Below, one piece after another: positions 10,838-22,497 of a stretch of DNA of 64,000 nucleotides. A model generated the notes under the pieces. The model worked only from the letters and a program-made list of their open reading frames with translations, was not told the origin of the DNA and ran no database searches. Source of the stretch: Halichondria panicea. Its lineage: Eukaryota; Porifera; Demospongiae; Suberitida; Halichondriidae. The DNA lies in NCBI RefSeq assembly GCF_963675165.1, contig NC_087384.1, positions 4,519,182 to 4,583,181 of the forward strand. Direction: 5' to 3'. The position numbers and the translations under genes are program-made. Position 1 is the stretch's first letter. Every line of letters begins with the position of its first letter.

Positions 10838-13800
10838 ATGAAAGCTGTGTGTGTACCATTTGTACTACTATTGATGTTCCATCTCAGTCAAGGTTTGCAT
10901 ACCGTATTAATGATCGCCTTAAATCATAATAATTATCATTGTAGCTTGTGCATATGTGTTCGTCCGTTAATACGTATGATATTTATAATTATGATATTAA
11001 TTTATATAGGGGTCTATTGTTCTTTAATACTGCTATACACCTAATACAATTGCCAATACCCTGCTAGTTACATGTGGTGTTCTTCAATACTTAAATCAAT
11101 CAACCAACGTTAACCTTCACATTATTGTACCGTATATCTGGTTTCGAATGCGAAGTTCTTTCGATTGTGAATTGTGGGGAGTGGGTGGTCTCAGAGAGAC
11201 TTCTTTCAAGTTTTTGCATAGATAGCAAACGAACGACACGCAGAGAGTGGAGCATGCTATTCGCCAAAATTAGAAACGCAATAGGATTTGTACAGTATCA
11301 TTTGCAAATGATAAACTACGCATTCAAAACTCGGTATTTTATTTCGATTCTTTAGCCCAGTTTACGGTACAACCAGTGTCGGTGGTGCAGGCCGAAGGTG
11401 TGGACGCAGTGTTTGAGTGTCTGTATCCTGGTGCTGTAAGCCACAGTTGGGGAATCAATGGAACTTTCCCAGCAGATGATGAATTCCCACATATTTTTAA
11501 TTTTACTCGTACCCAACCGTCTGGTGATACCCCAGCAGCAACACTGACCATCCCAGCCACAGCACATTACAACAACACTGTGGTGCAGTGTGAGGTAGTG
11601 GTTAGAGGAGTAGGATTCAGACTGACCGAGAATGCTACCTTGACGATATTTCGTAAGTTCCTCATACATTTCCATCTACAGCCCCTCACCGTATCCGTGT
11701 CATAAAATCTATTACTACAGCCATTACTGTTAATGCAAGTAATGATACGGATACGATCATTTTGTCATGGGCGGACCTCAACTTTACCACTAACCTCATG
11801 TACTGTGTGAACTTCAACAAAATGACAATTGTCTGCAATAAGACACTTCCTCCAGTGTGTGGACTGACTGAAACGCAGTACACTTTCAAGTATCCCAACC
11901 ACAGTTTGTATGACACTTTTTTTTTCACCGTGACTCCTGTTGATGGAGGGAATCAGATAAAAGGAACAGCTAGTGAACCAGTTGCTGGATCATTTACATC
12001 AGCCAGAGGTGACCAGTGTACTTACTGATCATGGTTCTTTGTGGTTTATAAATATTCTCTACAGGTGTAACAACAGTTGTCAGCCAAGGAGAAGACTCAG
12101 ATGAAAAATATGTGATGTTCGAAGCAATGGTAATATCACTATTATTGTATATCAATGGTCTAATTGTTATTTTTTCAGGTCCCTGAATGTACACTGTTTA
12201 CTTTGTATCGAGTGGAATTTGGATCACTAGTAGGGTCTCAGAATGGTACTCTTAACGCATCTGGAAATGTTTCGATCACCTTCTCACTTCCTACTGACAT
12301 TCTAACAAGTATCTCTGTGACACTCACTGCTGCTAATGGAATTGACCTGATGTTTGAGAGTTCATTAAGTGAGTAAATCTCTGTTTCACTTTACATGGAG
12401 TCATAATACTCTTCAGGTACTAGTGATATTCAAAGACTTCTACCTGAGACTGATTGTTCCGAAAGCCTCAGTATGTGTGGCCGTATTGAATATGCTGTGG
12501 ATTCTTTTTCTCCTGGGGCTCTAATGTATTTAGTTCCCACCACAAGTGAGTCCAGCAGCATTATGTTGGCTGTGCCAAGGAGGGGTGATAATTTCAGTAT
12601 CGGCCACATACCTCCTGGAAGATACAGTCTCCTTGCTTTTGACTTGGAGAACAACAGTCTACCAAGAATGCCATTCTCTCTAGCGTCTACAAGTGAGATT
12701 GTGGAAGTGAGGACGTCAAGAGGTAAGTGTGTAATGGTGCGCATGTATAATTATATCAATTACAGGGATTTGCTGAGTTCTTGCAACTGCAATATTGAGA
12801 GCAGAACTACCTGTCACGTGAACAGTTATGTAATTCTGGCTCATTCCAATCCAATAAAGCCTTTAGGCCATTTATTTTGGGAAAAAATCGAACTATACAG
12901 GAGGCTTTGTTCTGCATTGCAAGCCTTTGTACCACAGTTCAAAGCTATCCTTGAGCATTTCCAAACATTTTGTGAGCTACTATTAGTCTGTCACACAACC
13001 TGTGTCACAGACCTGTGTATCCAGCTGGTAAGACAGATTTTACTGAGACTAGTGATATACTTTCAACAGCTTGCAGGCAGCTGGGGCAAGTAGTAGCTTA
13101 CAAAACGATTAGAATCTCAAGGATAGCTTCAGCTGACAAGGTCTTTCCTATGTAAGTCGATGTTTTCCCAGTTTAACAAAAATAAACGGCTCTATTGGAG
13201 AAAAATTTGTTTGGAATGAGCCACAATTCAATCTTGTTACATAACGGTTCACGTGACAGGTACTTCCGCTCTCGACATTGAGTTGCAAGAACTCTTCAAA
13301 TCCCTGTAAACACTGTGAGTACTAACTGCATTGTGCATGTAGCCAATGGTAGAACGCCTACCCGTTAGTGAGAGAAGGAGTTCATTGGTGAGAGCCATAG
13401 ACAATGCTGAACAACAAATGTTTGTGTACAGTGTATATGTATGGCTCATACACTAACATACGTAGTATATACAGTCATGTACAGTGTATATAATAATTTA
13501 TAAGAGGAAATGCACTGTTGTCACGTAGGCTGAACACCATGCGTGTGTGGCTAACAAACATATGTTTTTGTGTATGTGGGTGCATCACTAACAGTTGACA
13601 GTTGTTATTGTACATGTGTGCATTTCTAGGAACTGCTGCTCCCCTGCCCAATGGTGTAGGGAACATTACCGTTAAGTTACTCAGTGGAGATGTTGAAGTG
13701 AACTGCTCTATACCTGTAACGAACTGCTTAGTATTGGTTCATTCAATCAACTCTCCAGAACAATTGTTTGTCCAGCTCATCAACTTTACTGATGACAGAA

Positions 13801-16800
13801 CTATTGTCTTCTCGGTTGATTTAATTGGTAATGTCACAGTAGCAGTGCTCACTTGGGGGGAAAATAACTCTATATTTGAGGGTCAGTTGTCCTTCATCAC
13901 CCAACTGGAAATATATACCGGTAAGAAGATTAGTTATGTGTGTTTTAGTCAGTCTGCATGGGTTGTATGTTACCATGTAGGAGTATTGAATTTTAACAGG
14001 CACATAATTTAACCACCATTTTATTGTTCCCAGCAGTGATGAGTTCCACCACAACTGTTACAACCACTACCACGAACACAACCACGCCAATCATTTCGAT
14101 TCCTGGCGATGGGTCTTTGCGGACACTACCCATTCCAGTAGTAGCAGGTCAGTCAAAACTAAACCATCAACTATAGGATAGAATTAACTGGGTCTACGGT
14201 CAGAGGTTCCCTCTACATGCACATGCACTAATAAACTTTTTGCGTTCTTGTTGCAGGCATTGTGATTGCTACACTGGTGTTGGTGTGCATTTCCTTGGTT
14301 GTTTTAGTTCTTGTGGTTCTAGTCGTAATAAAGAAGACTAAACGAGGCAGAAAGGTGTTAAATTCCAGCTACAGTCACATGAATAGGTACGCCCATTGTT
14401 AAAATGCACTTAATCACCTTGTACCGATTTACATTTACACGATTGAACATGTACATGTATACTGTATGATCATCCTAAGTGGAGTTTCAACTATTCAGTT
14501 TTTTTTTATACCCGTGGACACACACACTGTCTTCCTTTTCAGAACTCGTCACTTCAATGGATACAGCAATGTAAGTAGGAAAGTTAATATATGTACACCT
14601 GTCCAACATTACATGTACACCTGTACATGTTGCATACACGTACAATGTGGATGATTAATCAATATGCCCACATGATATTACAGTAAGTAAGGCTGATTAG
14701 GCTGTGCCAATTGTTGTGATAACCTTCTAGTGCAAAGGAAAATTTAACCCGAAACCCACCAGAATTCACCTAAGACCACCTAATTAACAAACGTTTTCCA
14801 GGTGGCCATGCCCCTGGGTTCCCCTAGCCGGTGACACACTCCACGTGCCTTATTTTCCCCCTCTACTTCAAATCCTGTATGACACCCTGTAATAAATACA
14901 CAGAATGTATTTAGTCGGGATTGAAAGTACATAACACTTCCTTGATTATAACTCGTCAAACTGTGTTGTCTACAGAATGAAGGTGTTGAATTGACACCAG
15001 ATTCTGTTGTTGATGTGTGCAAGGATGTCAATTACGACACAGCTGGCAGCGGTATTGCCTTGTCATCAACTTACGATGTAATCCGTGAAGAGAACTTACA
15101 CGACAAAGTTGACAATGGCATTTCACCGTATGATGTGCTTCAAACTGAGGACCTTTCCGGTATCGGTAGTGGACCAGCATCACTGTATGACGTAGCACGT
15201 AAGGAGAACATGTATGACTCAGCAGACGCCACACGATCTCCTTATGACGTGGTCAGTAGCGATCACTTACCGCCTGACTACGAGACCGTAGAATCAGTCA
15301 AGGCTGCAATGTCACCCACTTCACTGTTACCCCCACCCCTACCCCCTCCTATGATCCGAAAGAGCAGTGAGGCTCCGTCTCTTCCTGCCCCATATGACTC
15401 GGGAGTGGATACTCTTCTTTTAGATAGTGTCGTTAACGGGTCGGTTGAGAATGATGTTGTCAAGGACGAGTCAAGGCAAGGATATGAGAAGTGTGCTGAT
15501 AAGACAAAAGACGATACTGATGACGACGAAGAAGAGGAAAAGGTCATAGTTGAGGTAAGCAGATGATCCCACAAATTTGTAAATGAACACTTAAAAATTA
15601 ACTTGATTGCATGACGCAAGTTTTCCCTTTAAGACAGAGGATATAGCGATGTCCCGTAGAATTGCTACTATATATATGCATGTAATATACCATAAATGCT
15701 TGATCAGAGGCGCCGCGGCTACTAAATGTTTCAGTTTGCTGGTGGAGGAGGCTACAATTCGAGAGAGGCCGCTGTTAGAGAGTGGCGTTCATTAGGCCCC
15801 CCAGTTTGTTTACCATCAAAAGTTATTTTCACCTGCACAAACTCGAAAGTCTTTCAAAAGTACTAACAAGCTGCTACCTACCTAGCCGCTACCATACCTT
15901 AGATACCAGTATTCACGTGCAGAGACTTAGCCTCAAACTTCACTGAGGCTACTATTTGAGAGCGGCTTCTATTGCACTGAAAATGGGCTGTAGGGAGCTA
16001 GGCTACTATTTGAGTGCGGCTTTTTTACAAGAGCGGCCTCTGATCAAACATATACGGTATTCATTCATTCAGTAAGTATGATTCCTTTCCTACTATTGCA
16101 CAATACGATCTAAAGACCAGAGGTATATGTAATACGTCGTTGGTAATACAGAGATTTAACTGTCTTCTCCTGTTACTCGCAGTCTATTTGCACCTGCCAG
16201 TATCCAGGCGCAATGTTAATTAATGGCTGGCTTATGATTTTTCCTCACTCTCATAGCACCTGTATGTGATGGTCAAAGCAGAGCCAGGTGCCAACTCAGA
16301 CGAGTCAGTACACCCCACAAGAGTCGTGTACGCTCAGGTGAACAAGAAGAAACAGAAGCCTGTCAATCTTACTGGGTCAGCTGCAGCTGGTGAGCACTAA
16401 TATGGTTGTGTTTACTTTTGTTAGTCTTCTCTAATTCAATGGAAAACCACACTGTGGTTAATCCTGTCATGTACATTGTCAGGGTTCTGCCTACAGTGGT
16501 CGTTTAGGTAAGCTGCGACCACCACTAGATATTTTCCGACCACCACTTAGCCTTTTCCGACCACTGTTTTACATTCTACAAGTACTGGCTAGTCCAGTTT
16601 AGCTGCTAGTCTTGGCTTACCAGTTTTACTGTCTTGATGCGCCTTATATAGAGCTAACTATTAATTGAACTCTACTACGCATGACCAATTGAAGCTGCAG
16701 CATGGCTTTGTTGAGTTCGAGGAGTATTGCAGCTAGCTAGCTAGCTATACTCTGCCTTAAAACAGGGAGTTGGACCACCTGCTAAGGGAAAGACAAGCTA

Positions 16801-17694
16801 GATAGTGAGCAACTGGGTCCAGTTAATACTTCCAAACACTGATTATGACCCGGCCTGTGATGAAGAATCTTAGTATAGCACCATACTGTACTGACATGAT
16901 GCAAGTACAACAATGTACATATATAATTATATCAGCTGTATACTTACATGGCTTACAACACATGCATGTTCAAATTTGTGTCCCCCTTCCCGTACACACC
17001 CCCTGCATGGGCGAATTTTCCCTCATCATTTTTAACCACCTCTCAAAATTCCTGGGCATGCAGAACCCTGCATTGTATAAGTCAAGTCAGTTTTCTACAA
17101 GAATTTGCACGATTTTTAAAAAAACTGGGTGACGTTCGATACACATACTAATCTAATCCTCTTAGTTGCTGCTCCCGTGAGGCGCTCACAGCTCACCCGT
17201 GACACCCTAAGGGCAGAGCTCCACCTTCTGGCAGGGAGGTGGGAGGACCTAGCGAGAGCACTAGACATGGACGAGGAGAAAAGGGACAATATCTTCAGTA
17301 ATAGCGAGAATGACCAACTGAGGCTGCATGAGCTGGTGGAGCTTTACTTCAGTAGCACACAATACAGACACACTTGGGAGGAAATGGTGCAAATGTTGAC
17401 AGATGTTGAGGAACATGGAATTGCTGGGAGAATTCAAGAGGATAAAGTTAATTCACAAGGTAAACTGACTCGTGAGCTGTATGATCACAATTGTTATTAG
17501 TATGTACACGGGTATGCTTGTACATGTAGGTTGTCCCTAATTTGGCTACTAATTCAATTGTGACGTTCATACAATACCTACATGTAATCGGAATACTTTT
17601 ACAACCTGATGTCGTTAGGCCATTGCAGAGGGTTGATTTTCTATTGTTCAACACAGGTACTGCGGAGCCAATCAAGCATGCTTCTGTAGTGTAA
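10838..17694 (+). CDS. Ig/FN3 single-pass receptor with ITIM-like tail and death domain
   Basis: Fourteen exons: 10838-10892, 11356-11652, 11721-12008, 12065-12129, 12179-12368, 12417-12722, 13630-13920, 14037-14147, 14257-14386, 14543-14570, 14976-15554, 16257-16389, 17166-17459, 17657-17694. All have AG/GT borders and agreeing phases, mostly phase 1, as is common for extracellular modules. The total is 2805 nt, 934 aa. Residues 1-18 are a signal peptide (MKAVCVPFVLLLMFHLSQ). Residues about 19-117 are Ig-like (FECLYPG, HSWGING, VVQCEVVV). Residues 118-213 are FN3-like (IILSWADL, FFFTVTPVDGG). Residues 214-497 hold further N-glycosylation-rich modules I do not recognise. A Thr-rich stalk (about 498-534) precedes a hydrophobic helix (about 535-560) and a basic stop-transfer KKTKRGRK. 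The tail has tyrosine motifs and, at about 830-915, a death domain. It should act at the plasma membrane; ligand and pathway are unknown. The gene model is mine from splice signals; exons between 12722 and 13630 could be missed. Confidence 0.8.
12761..13308. mobile_element. TA-flanked inverted-repeat element in intron 6 of the receptor
   Basis: TACAGGGATTTG at the left end and CAAATCCCTGTA at the right end bound a 548-bp element whose arms extend inward (GTTCTTGCAACT, TCACGTGAACAG and complements). The matching intron of the decayed paralogue reads CAATTAACACTGTGAG at about 2525 with no insertion, so this is a natural empty site with a TA duplication, as for Tc1/mariner-type elements. A related copy is at 57726-58331. 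No transposase is present. Confidence 0.75.
14976..15554 (+). other. Tyrosine-rich cytoplasmic tail exon of the receptor
   Basis: This 579-nt exon encodes residues 588-780. Tyrosines at about 607, 620, 639, 658, 667, 677 and 689 lie in STYDVI, SPYDVL, SLYDVA, MYDSA, SPYDVV and DYETV. Three of these fit the ITIM consensus (S/V/L/I-x-Y-x-x-I/V/L). The next exon (16257-16389) adds HLYVMV and VVYAQV, the latter also ITIM-like. A proline run (LLPPPLPPP) could bind SH3 domains, and the exon ends in an acidic patch (DDTDDDEEEE). In known receptors such sites recruit SH2 proteins when phosphorylated; that this one does so is inference. Confidence 0.75.
15688..16059. mobile_element. TA-flanked inverted-repeat element in intron 11 of the receptor
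   Basis: The left end, TACCATAAATGCTTGATCAG, is mirrored by CTGATCAAACATATACGGTA on the right. The termini resemble the TACCGTATAG family found elsewhere in the window. The interior contains several near-copies of GAGCGGCCTCT-like sequence. No reading frame of note. Confidence 0.6.
17166..17459 (+). other. Death-domain exon of the receptor
   Basis: The exon encodes residues about 825-922. The core WEDLARALDM, then EEKRDNIFSN, LRLHELVELYF and HTWEEMVQMLTDV, matches the six-helix death-domain pattern (W-x-x-L-A-x-x-L in the first half and TW before the last helices). Death domains form homotypic complexes with adaptor and kinase death domains. The flanking introns are both phase 1, so the exon can be gained or lost without shifting the frame, and the paralogue at 459-5745 lacks it. 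Confidence 0.85.
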
Positions 17695-20600
17695 AATGGA
17701 TTGTTGTGACCGTATTCAGCCCACTGCAAGTACAGCCCTAGCTGAACAATTATTTGTCATCATAATTATATACGGTCAATAATTTTACAGATTGTACATT
17801 TTCAACTTTCCCCTCACTGGCCTCTGTAGACTATCCATTAATTTTCCAAAAGTTATTGTTTCATATTATTATTACTCGTTAATTGTTTTGGTTCCTCGTT
17901 CGTATATAATTAGGCCTTGGCAAATTTTGCAATAGGGAATAACGCTAGTGCATTTCTGAAAAAACATGGAATACGAGAATATTTGTAACGCTTATGTACT
18001 AGAATTATACGATACAAACTAGCTATTATACATACCACTGTACAATAATTATAGTGTTGAAAGTACCCTTGCTAGTCATTCCTGAAATCCTTTGTAGTGA
18101 ATCTGACTCACTCATTTAATCTGCCGGGGCCTATTCTCACTCCCTTATTCCCTTTTTATCTCCCCCCCCCCCCCCATCCTCTCTCTCATTAGGCATCTGT
18201 TGCATTACATACTCTAACACTCCAAGTCCTTCTGTCTCTTTGTCTCTTCCTTCTCCCCCTTTTCTCTTTAATTACCTCTTCCTATATGTTATGGCTCCCT
18301 AGCCCCTTTCTCTTCTTCTCCCTCCTGTCCCTATCGTTTCTGTTTCTCCTCTTTCTCTCTCCCCCCCTGCTGTATCATATTTACACACACTCCTTTCACT
18401 CTCCCTCTCCCTCTCTTCCTTGCTGCATGCCATATATCTTTACTTCGTCTATATAGCACACTTCCCCTCTCCCCCTCTCCCCCTCTCTTCCTCTCTCGTC
18501 GTAGTTGCGGTTACACGTCTGCACCTATAGTCTATAACACAACCCTACTTCTCTTCCTCTCTTCCGCTCAATTAGGCACTCTCTGTCTTTCTCCTTTTTT
18601 AGTAGACCATAATAGGTATAGATATCCTAGTTGTTACGATTTTATTTGTTGAACATGTCATTGATGATTATTTATTCGTTTTAGTGATCATAATTATTAT
18701 ATGTACCGGACTTGTTTTGTGGGTGTGTTATATTGTGCATTGTGATGCCAATTGAAAACTGAACCCATATATATCTATCTATAACTGCTTGTCTTTAGTT
18801 AGTGGTTATTGGAAATTTAATTTATACACTCACCTTCTCCCGGCTCCCCTTCCCTTATCATCATTATACTTCGAGTATGCTAAGCAAGAAGCTGCCTTAT
18901 AGCGGATCATTTTTTTTAGAAATTTTCGTATTTGTACATGCAGTTCAGGAAATTAAATCTAAAAATAATTCCGTAGTTTTAATTTTCGTATGATGCTCTT
19001 TATTTATACGAAAATTTCCACCGTATGAAAATAGCCCGTTATATACAGTACAGTAGACTCTCGCTATTCCGGCTCTCTGATGGCCACCTCGGCCATTTGG
19101 TTTGGCATGGATTGCTAGCAAGATGTTTACTGCCAAAACTCACCCTGAAGTATGGCCACTCGCTATTCCGTATACTGGCCAGTGCTGGCTGGCCCAAACT
19201 AGGTTCAGTACGTTTTTACGGCCAAATATGATGTTTTGGGTGTGGTTTGGCAGATAAAATTGGATTACACTTAAATAGAGAACAGAATGATTAATTATCC
19301 TCGAGACAAGAACCGCAAAATTAGTCATTAGATTCGAGGTAAAGTTGTTTTTAAGCCGCGGCTATTTCCTGAATTACAGCCACCTCGTTATTCCGGCCAA
19401 GCTGCATGGTCCCAGAGGTGTGATGTACCACTATAACTCCTGTGGTTGCCATGCAAGTACAAGTAACAGCACTGGTCCAGTGGATATCCGGCTTACCTCC
19501 TCCACAAAAAAATGTGTCTGCACTATAATTATAGCATCTTTTTAGCAACAAGCATGCATGGTCAATCATTTATCAACTCTCAGTTTTGCATTGTACTGCA
19601 AATATATGTATTCAGTACGCCTTTTTTGGTTAGAGGTCAACCTTGCACCAAATTATCAGCACCTATATCTTTATCTTGTGTTATTCAACTCTGTGCAATT
19701 ATACTCTTGACAAAATTAATGTGTCATCACTATTCCAGATGTGATATACTCCCTAGCTAGCCTCGATTCAAGGCCGATTAAAATACGTATTTTAATCGGC
19801 CTGGAATCGAGGCTACTCCCTAGCTTGAAGTGCAATTGCTTTTCAGATGTATAGCTATGAATATAATTATAGCACCCTGCAGTTTATACTATAGCTGCAT
19901 GGAGTTAAGTTATAGTTAATTATGGCTTATAACCAACCAATGCCGAGGCTGAGGTTGGTTATAAACCATAATTACTAGGCAACCAGTCAACAACTGATTT
20001 ATTTACTGCAAAAACAGCAAAACAGTCATTTGAACATCAATGGAGACAGTCAAACTTGCTCTCACAGCCACTTGTGCCTCAGAATATGCAGTTAGAACAG
20101 TTACAGCTGTCAAGTATGAGAGCTAGCTAGCTAGCTACTTCTCCAAACAGCTAGGTTCTAGACTACTGGAAGCTATAAACTTTGACCAGACCCGCCCACC
20201 ACCAATATTCAGCAGCTGCCATTTTCAATTTGCATTGCACAAGTCTACCAACACTGCTCTACCTCTGAGCCACAGCTTGACTAGAAAAACAGAGCAAGGA
20301 TTGAACTGCAGTGTTTCAAGCCTCATGAACATGTAATAAGTAGCTTAGACTGCTAGATCTAGCTAGCTCAGGTCAATATGACAATAGCACAAAACATAGT
20401 CTTTTTGCATGCTGTATTGCTATTTTACTGTGTACAAATTGTCAAGATGATTCAAAAGTTGAATAGTGCTTGTAGGAAGTAAAAATATGAGCCATATTCC
20501 ATACTTCCCTGGGGGAAGTAAAATATGGCTCGTATTCACTGGAAATCACCTAGGATACGGAGTGAATCAGTAAATAATAATTATATACTAATTGTGACTT

Positions 20601-20840
20601 ATCAATAAATTATTTTAACAAAAGCAGTTGAAAAGTATGTTTGTTTTCTGTTTAAGCTGTATAGTAATAATGATTACGCTTTCACTACAAACATCATTGT
20701 ACATAATTATTATGTCTGCATGCAGTGCATGTTGTTGATACTTTTGTAAAAACACTGAGTGTTTATCATAATTGCTATGATATAGTTATGTTTCTGTATG
20801 CTGGGCGTTGTGCTAGTGTATTCTGCTAACAGCAGTTAAT
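17695..20840. other. Gene-free stretch between the receptor and the membrane-protein array
   Basis: No supported gene. About 18130-18600 is strongly pyrimidine-rich (CTCTCCCC-type low complexity), like the shorter stretch after the decayed paralogue. About 19050-19400 contains repeated fragments TCGCTATTCCGG / TCGTTATTCCGGCC typical of old repeat debris. One clear micro-transposon lies at 19758-19815. Short inverted repeats occur near 19920-19975 and 20480-20540. The region 20700-20840 is similar to DNA downstream of the other array genes. Confidence 0.6.
19758..19815. mobile_element. 58-bp TAGCCTCG micro-element with perfect 9-bp TSD
   Basis: A near-perfect palindrome from TAGCCTCGATTCAAGGCCG to CGGCCTGGAATCGAGGCTA with an ATACGTAT centre. 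It is flanked by identical 9-mers CTCCCTAGC (19749-19757 and 19816-19824). This is the cleanest example in the window of the target-duplication length for this family. Confidence 0.85.
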
Positions 20841-20844
20841 GTAA

Positions 20845-22497
20845 TCAAGTGGTTGGTGGAAATAACGGTGCATATTCGCTTGGGTCACTGATACGATGTG
20901 GAAGGGCTTCGTTATTTGTAGACGATCCTGTCGGGTATGTAACTCGTCTTTGGTAGCAGCAGCTGAAACCACACCGTCTAGTAAGAGTAGATATCATTAA
21001 TGAAATGAACAATACCATGTACAGCATTAGTATACCTATAGTGATAATCACTAAAAATAATAATCCATCTAATATTCTGGAATGCCTCACGATAATTGTA
21101 TAAAGATAACCCTATCGCAAACACTAGTAGAAGAAAAGCATCAAAATAGTTGTAACGGTCTTTCTTGTATGGTCGTAGGCTAAGGATGATAGCAGGTGTA
21201 ATAATGAAGACCACTTGGTATACAATAAGGTGGTACGCCTGAGCACCAATGGCTATGAATATTATTCTCAGCAGTAGGTAGACGCCAGCAAACCATCGAC
21301 AGTCCCTATAGTACCAGGTGTTGTGCCGTTCTTGAAATAGCCCTGTGTGATGTTTGCTAGCTCGTGAATTAGAACACATTTGATTTTGCAAAAATAGAGA
21401 CATCTTTGAAAGAAACGATTCTGGTAGAATAGCAGAAACACTGCTGGTAGGAATACCATGGTAACAATAATGATTGATGATATTATAGCGAGTGGAATGT
21501 ATGTGCCCACATTGAAATCGGCTGCAAAGAAGAGGGTGTATGTTACATTTCCGTATTTGTCATACAAAGGTACTGGCTTTAAAAGGCTTAAAGAAATCGA
21601 GCAAAACCTACTATAGGATAGTAAAAAGAAGGTTGCAAATGCATTTACTTTTAGTTCCCAGCGTCTCCGAAACCTTGCTAAACACTTGTGAAAAGGCCTC
21701 CAGCAAATTACAATTATTTTGCATCCTTTGCCGTGGAGTAAAATAAACAAGTAGACAGCCAAAGTAAAAGCGATTGGATATAGAGCTGCTAGGTACTCCA
21801 ATGCTACGACTGTAAGTGTGCTCATGTGCTCACTGATGCAAAACGAAGGAATTAGGAACATAAAGAAGTCCAAATTGAATAGTCCCACAAAATCAGCGGA
21901 AAACTTATAAAAGGAATAAGAGTGGGTATATCCGCTGATATCAAATGGGTAATTTCTACACAATATCGTATTTATAACTCGAGCCATCAAAACAAAGCTA
22001 TTCAGAACTGGAGAGGCAAAATTTATCCTGAACACAATGACAATAACACAAATCAAAGTCAACGGTACTGTAAGCCTGACAAAGAAGAGTAGCCATCCTA
22101 AAGGTTGTGGCATGCATTTCTTACACTCTTTGTAGTACGAGAAGACGGCCGGTCCCAGTCCTGGTTGGCAGTTACTACAGAGCATTCCTGTGCGATTGAG
22201 AGGACCACACATCTCTTCATTAAGCCTTGATACATCAGAGGGTACATCATTGAATTTTGTAAGTCGACTTTTCGTGTTGTATGGGCACGGACCAAAATGC
22301 TCTGTGTCATTGTTGTAAGTTAGGCAGAATCCATCTAATATTTTTGTGTTGTTTGTCACATTTGAGCACTGCAATATACTAGTGATCTGTTGTCCACACA
22401 CACACTTGTTTGCTTGGCGTATAAACCATGTTGGGCATTCTTGACTGGATACTAGAACTACCTGTAGTACAATCACAATCACTCTGAGTATAATCAT
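20845..22497 (-). pseudogene. Array copy 1: multi-pass membrane protein, two frameshifts
   Basis: Starts at ATG 22497 (MIILRVIVIVLQVVLVSSQ signal peptide) and runs through the Cys-rich ectodomain and membrane segments. A 2-bp insertion (TCCCTATAGTACC against TCCCTAGTACC, near 21306) shifts the frame, and a 4-bp insertion near 21056 shifts it again. The net change is +6, so the last part (to SEYAPLFPPTT, stop at 20845) returns to the original frame, leaving about 80 codons out of frame. The tail has LF where other copies have LL. Probably a pseudogene; two sequencing errors are less likely because neither site is a long homopolymer. Confidence 0.75.

Noticed and set aside
18130..18600. Possible CRISPR or regular repeat array in the pyrimidine-rich tract
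   Set aside because: No regular repeat-spacer pattern; simple CT-rich low complexity.
21540..21746. Open frame antisense to the array genes, repeated at 27082, 33087 and 43752
   Set aside because: It lies exactly opposite a conserved coding segment of the membrane protein; its conservation is explained by the sense strand.
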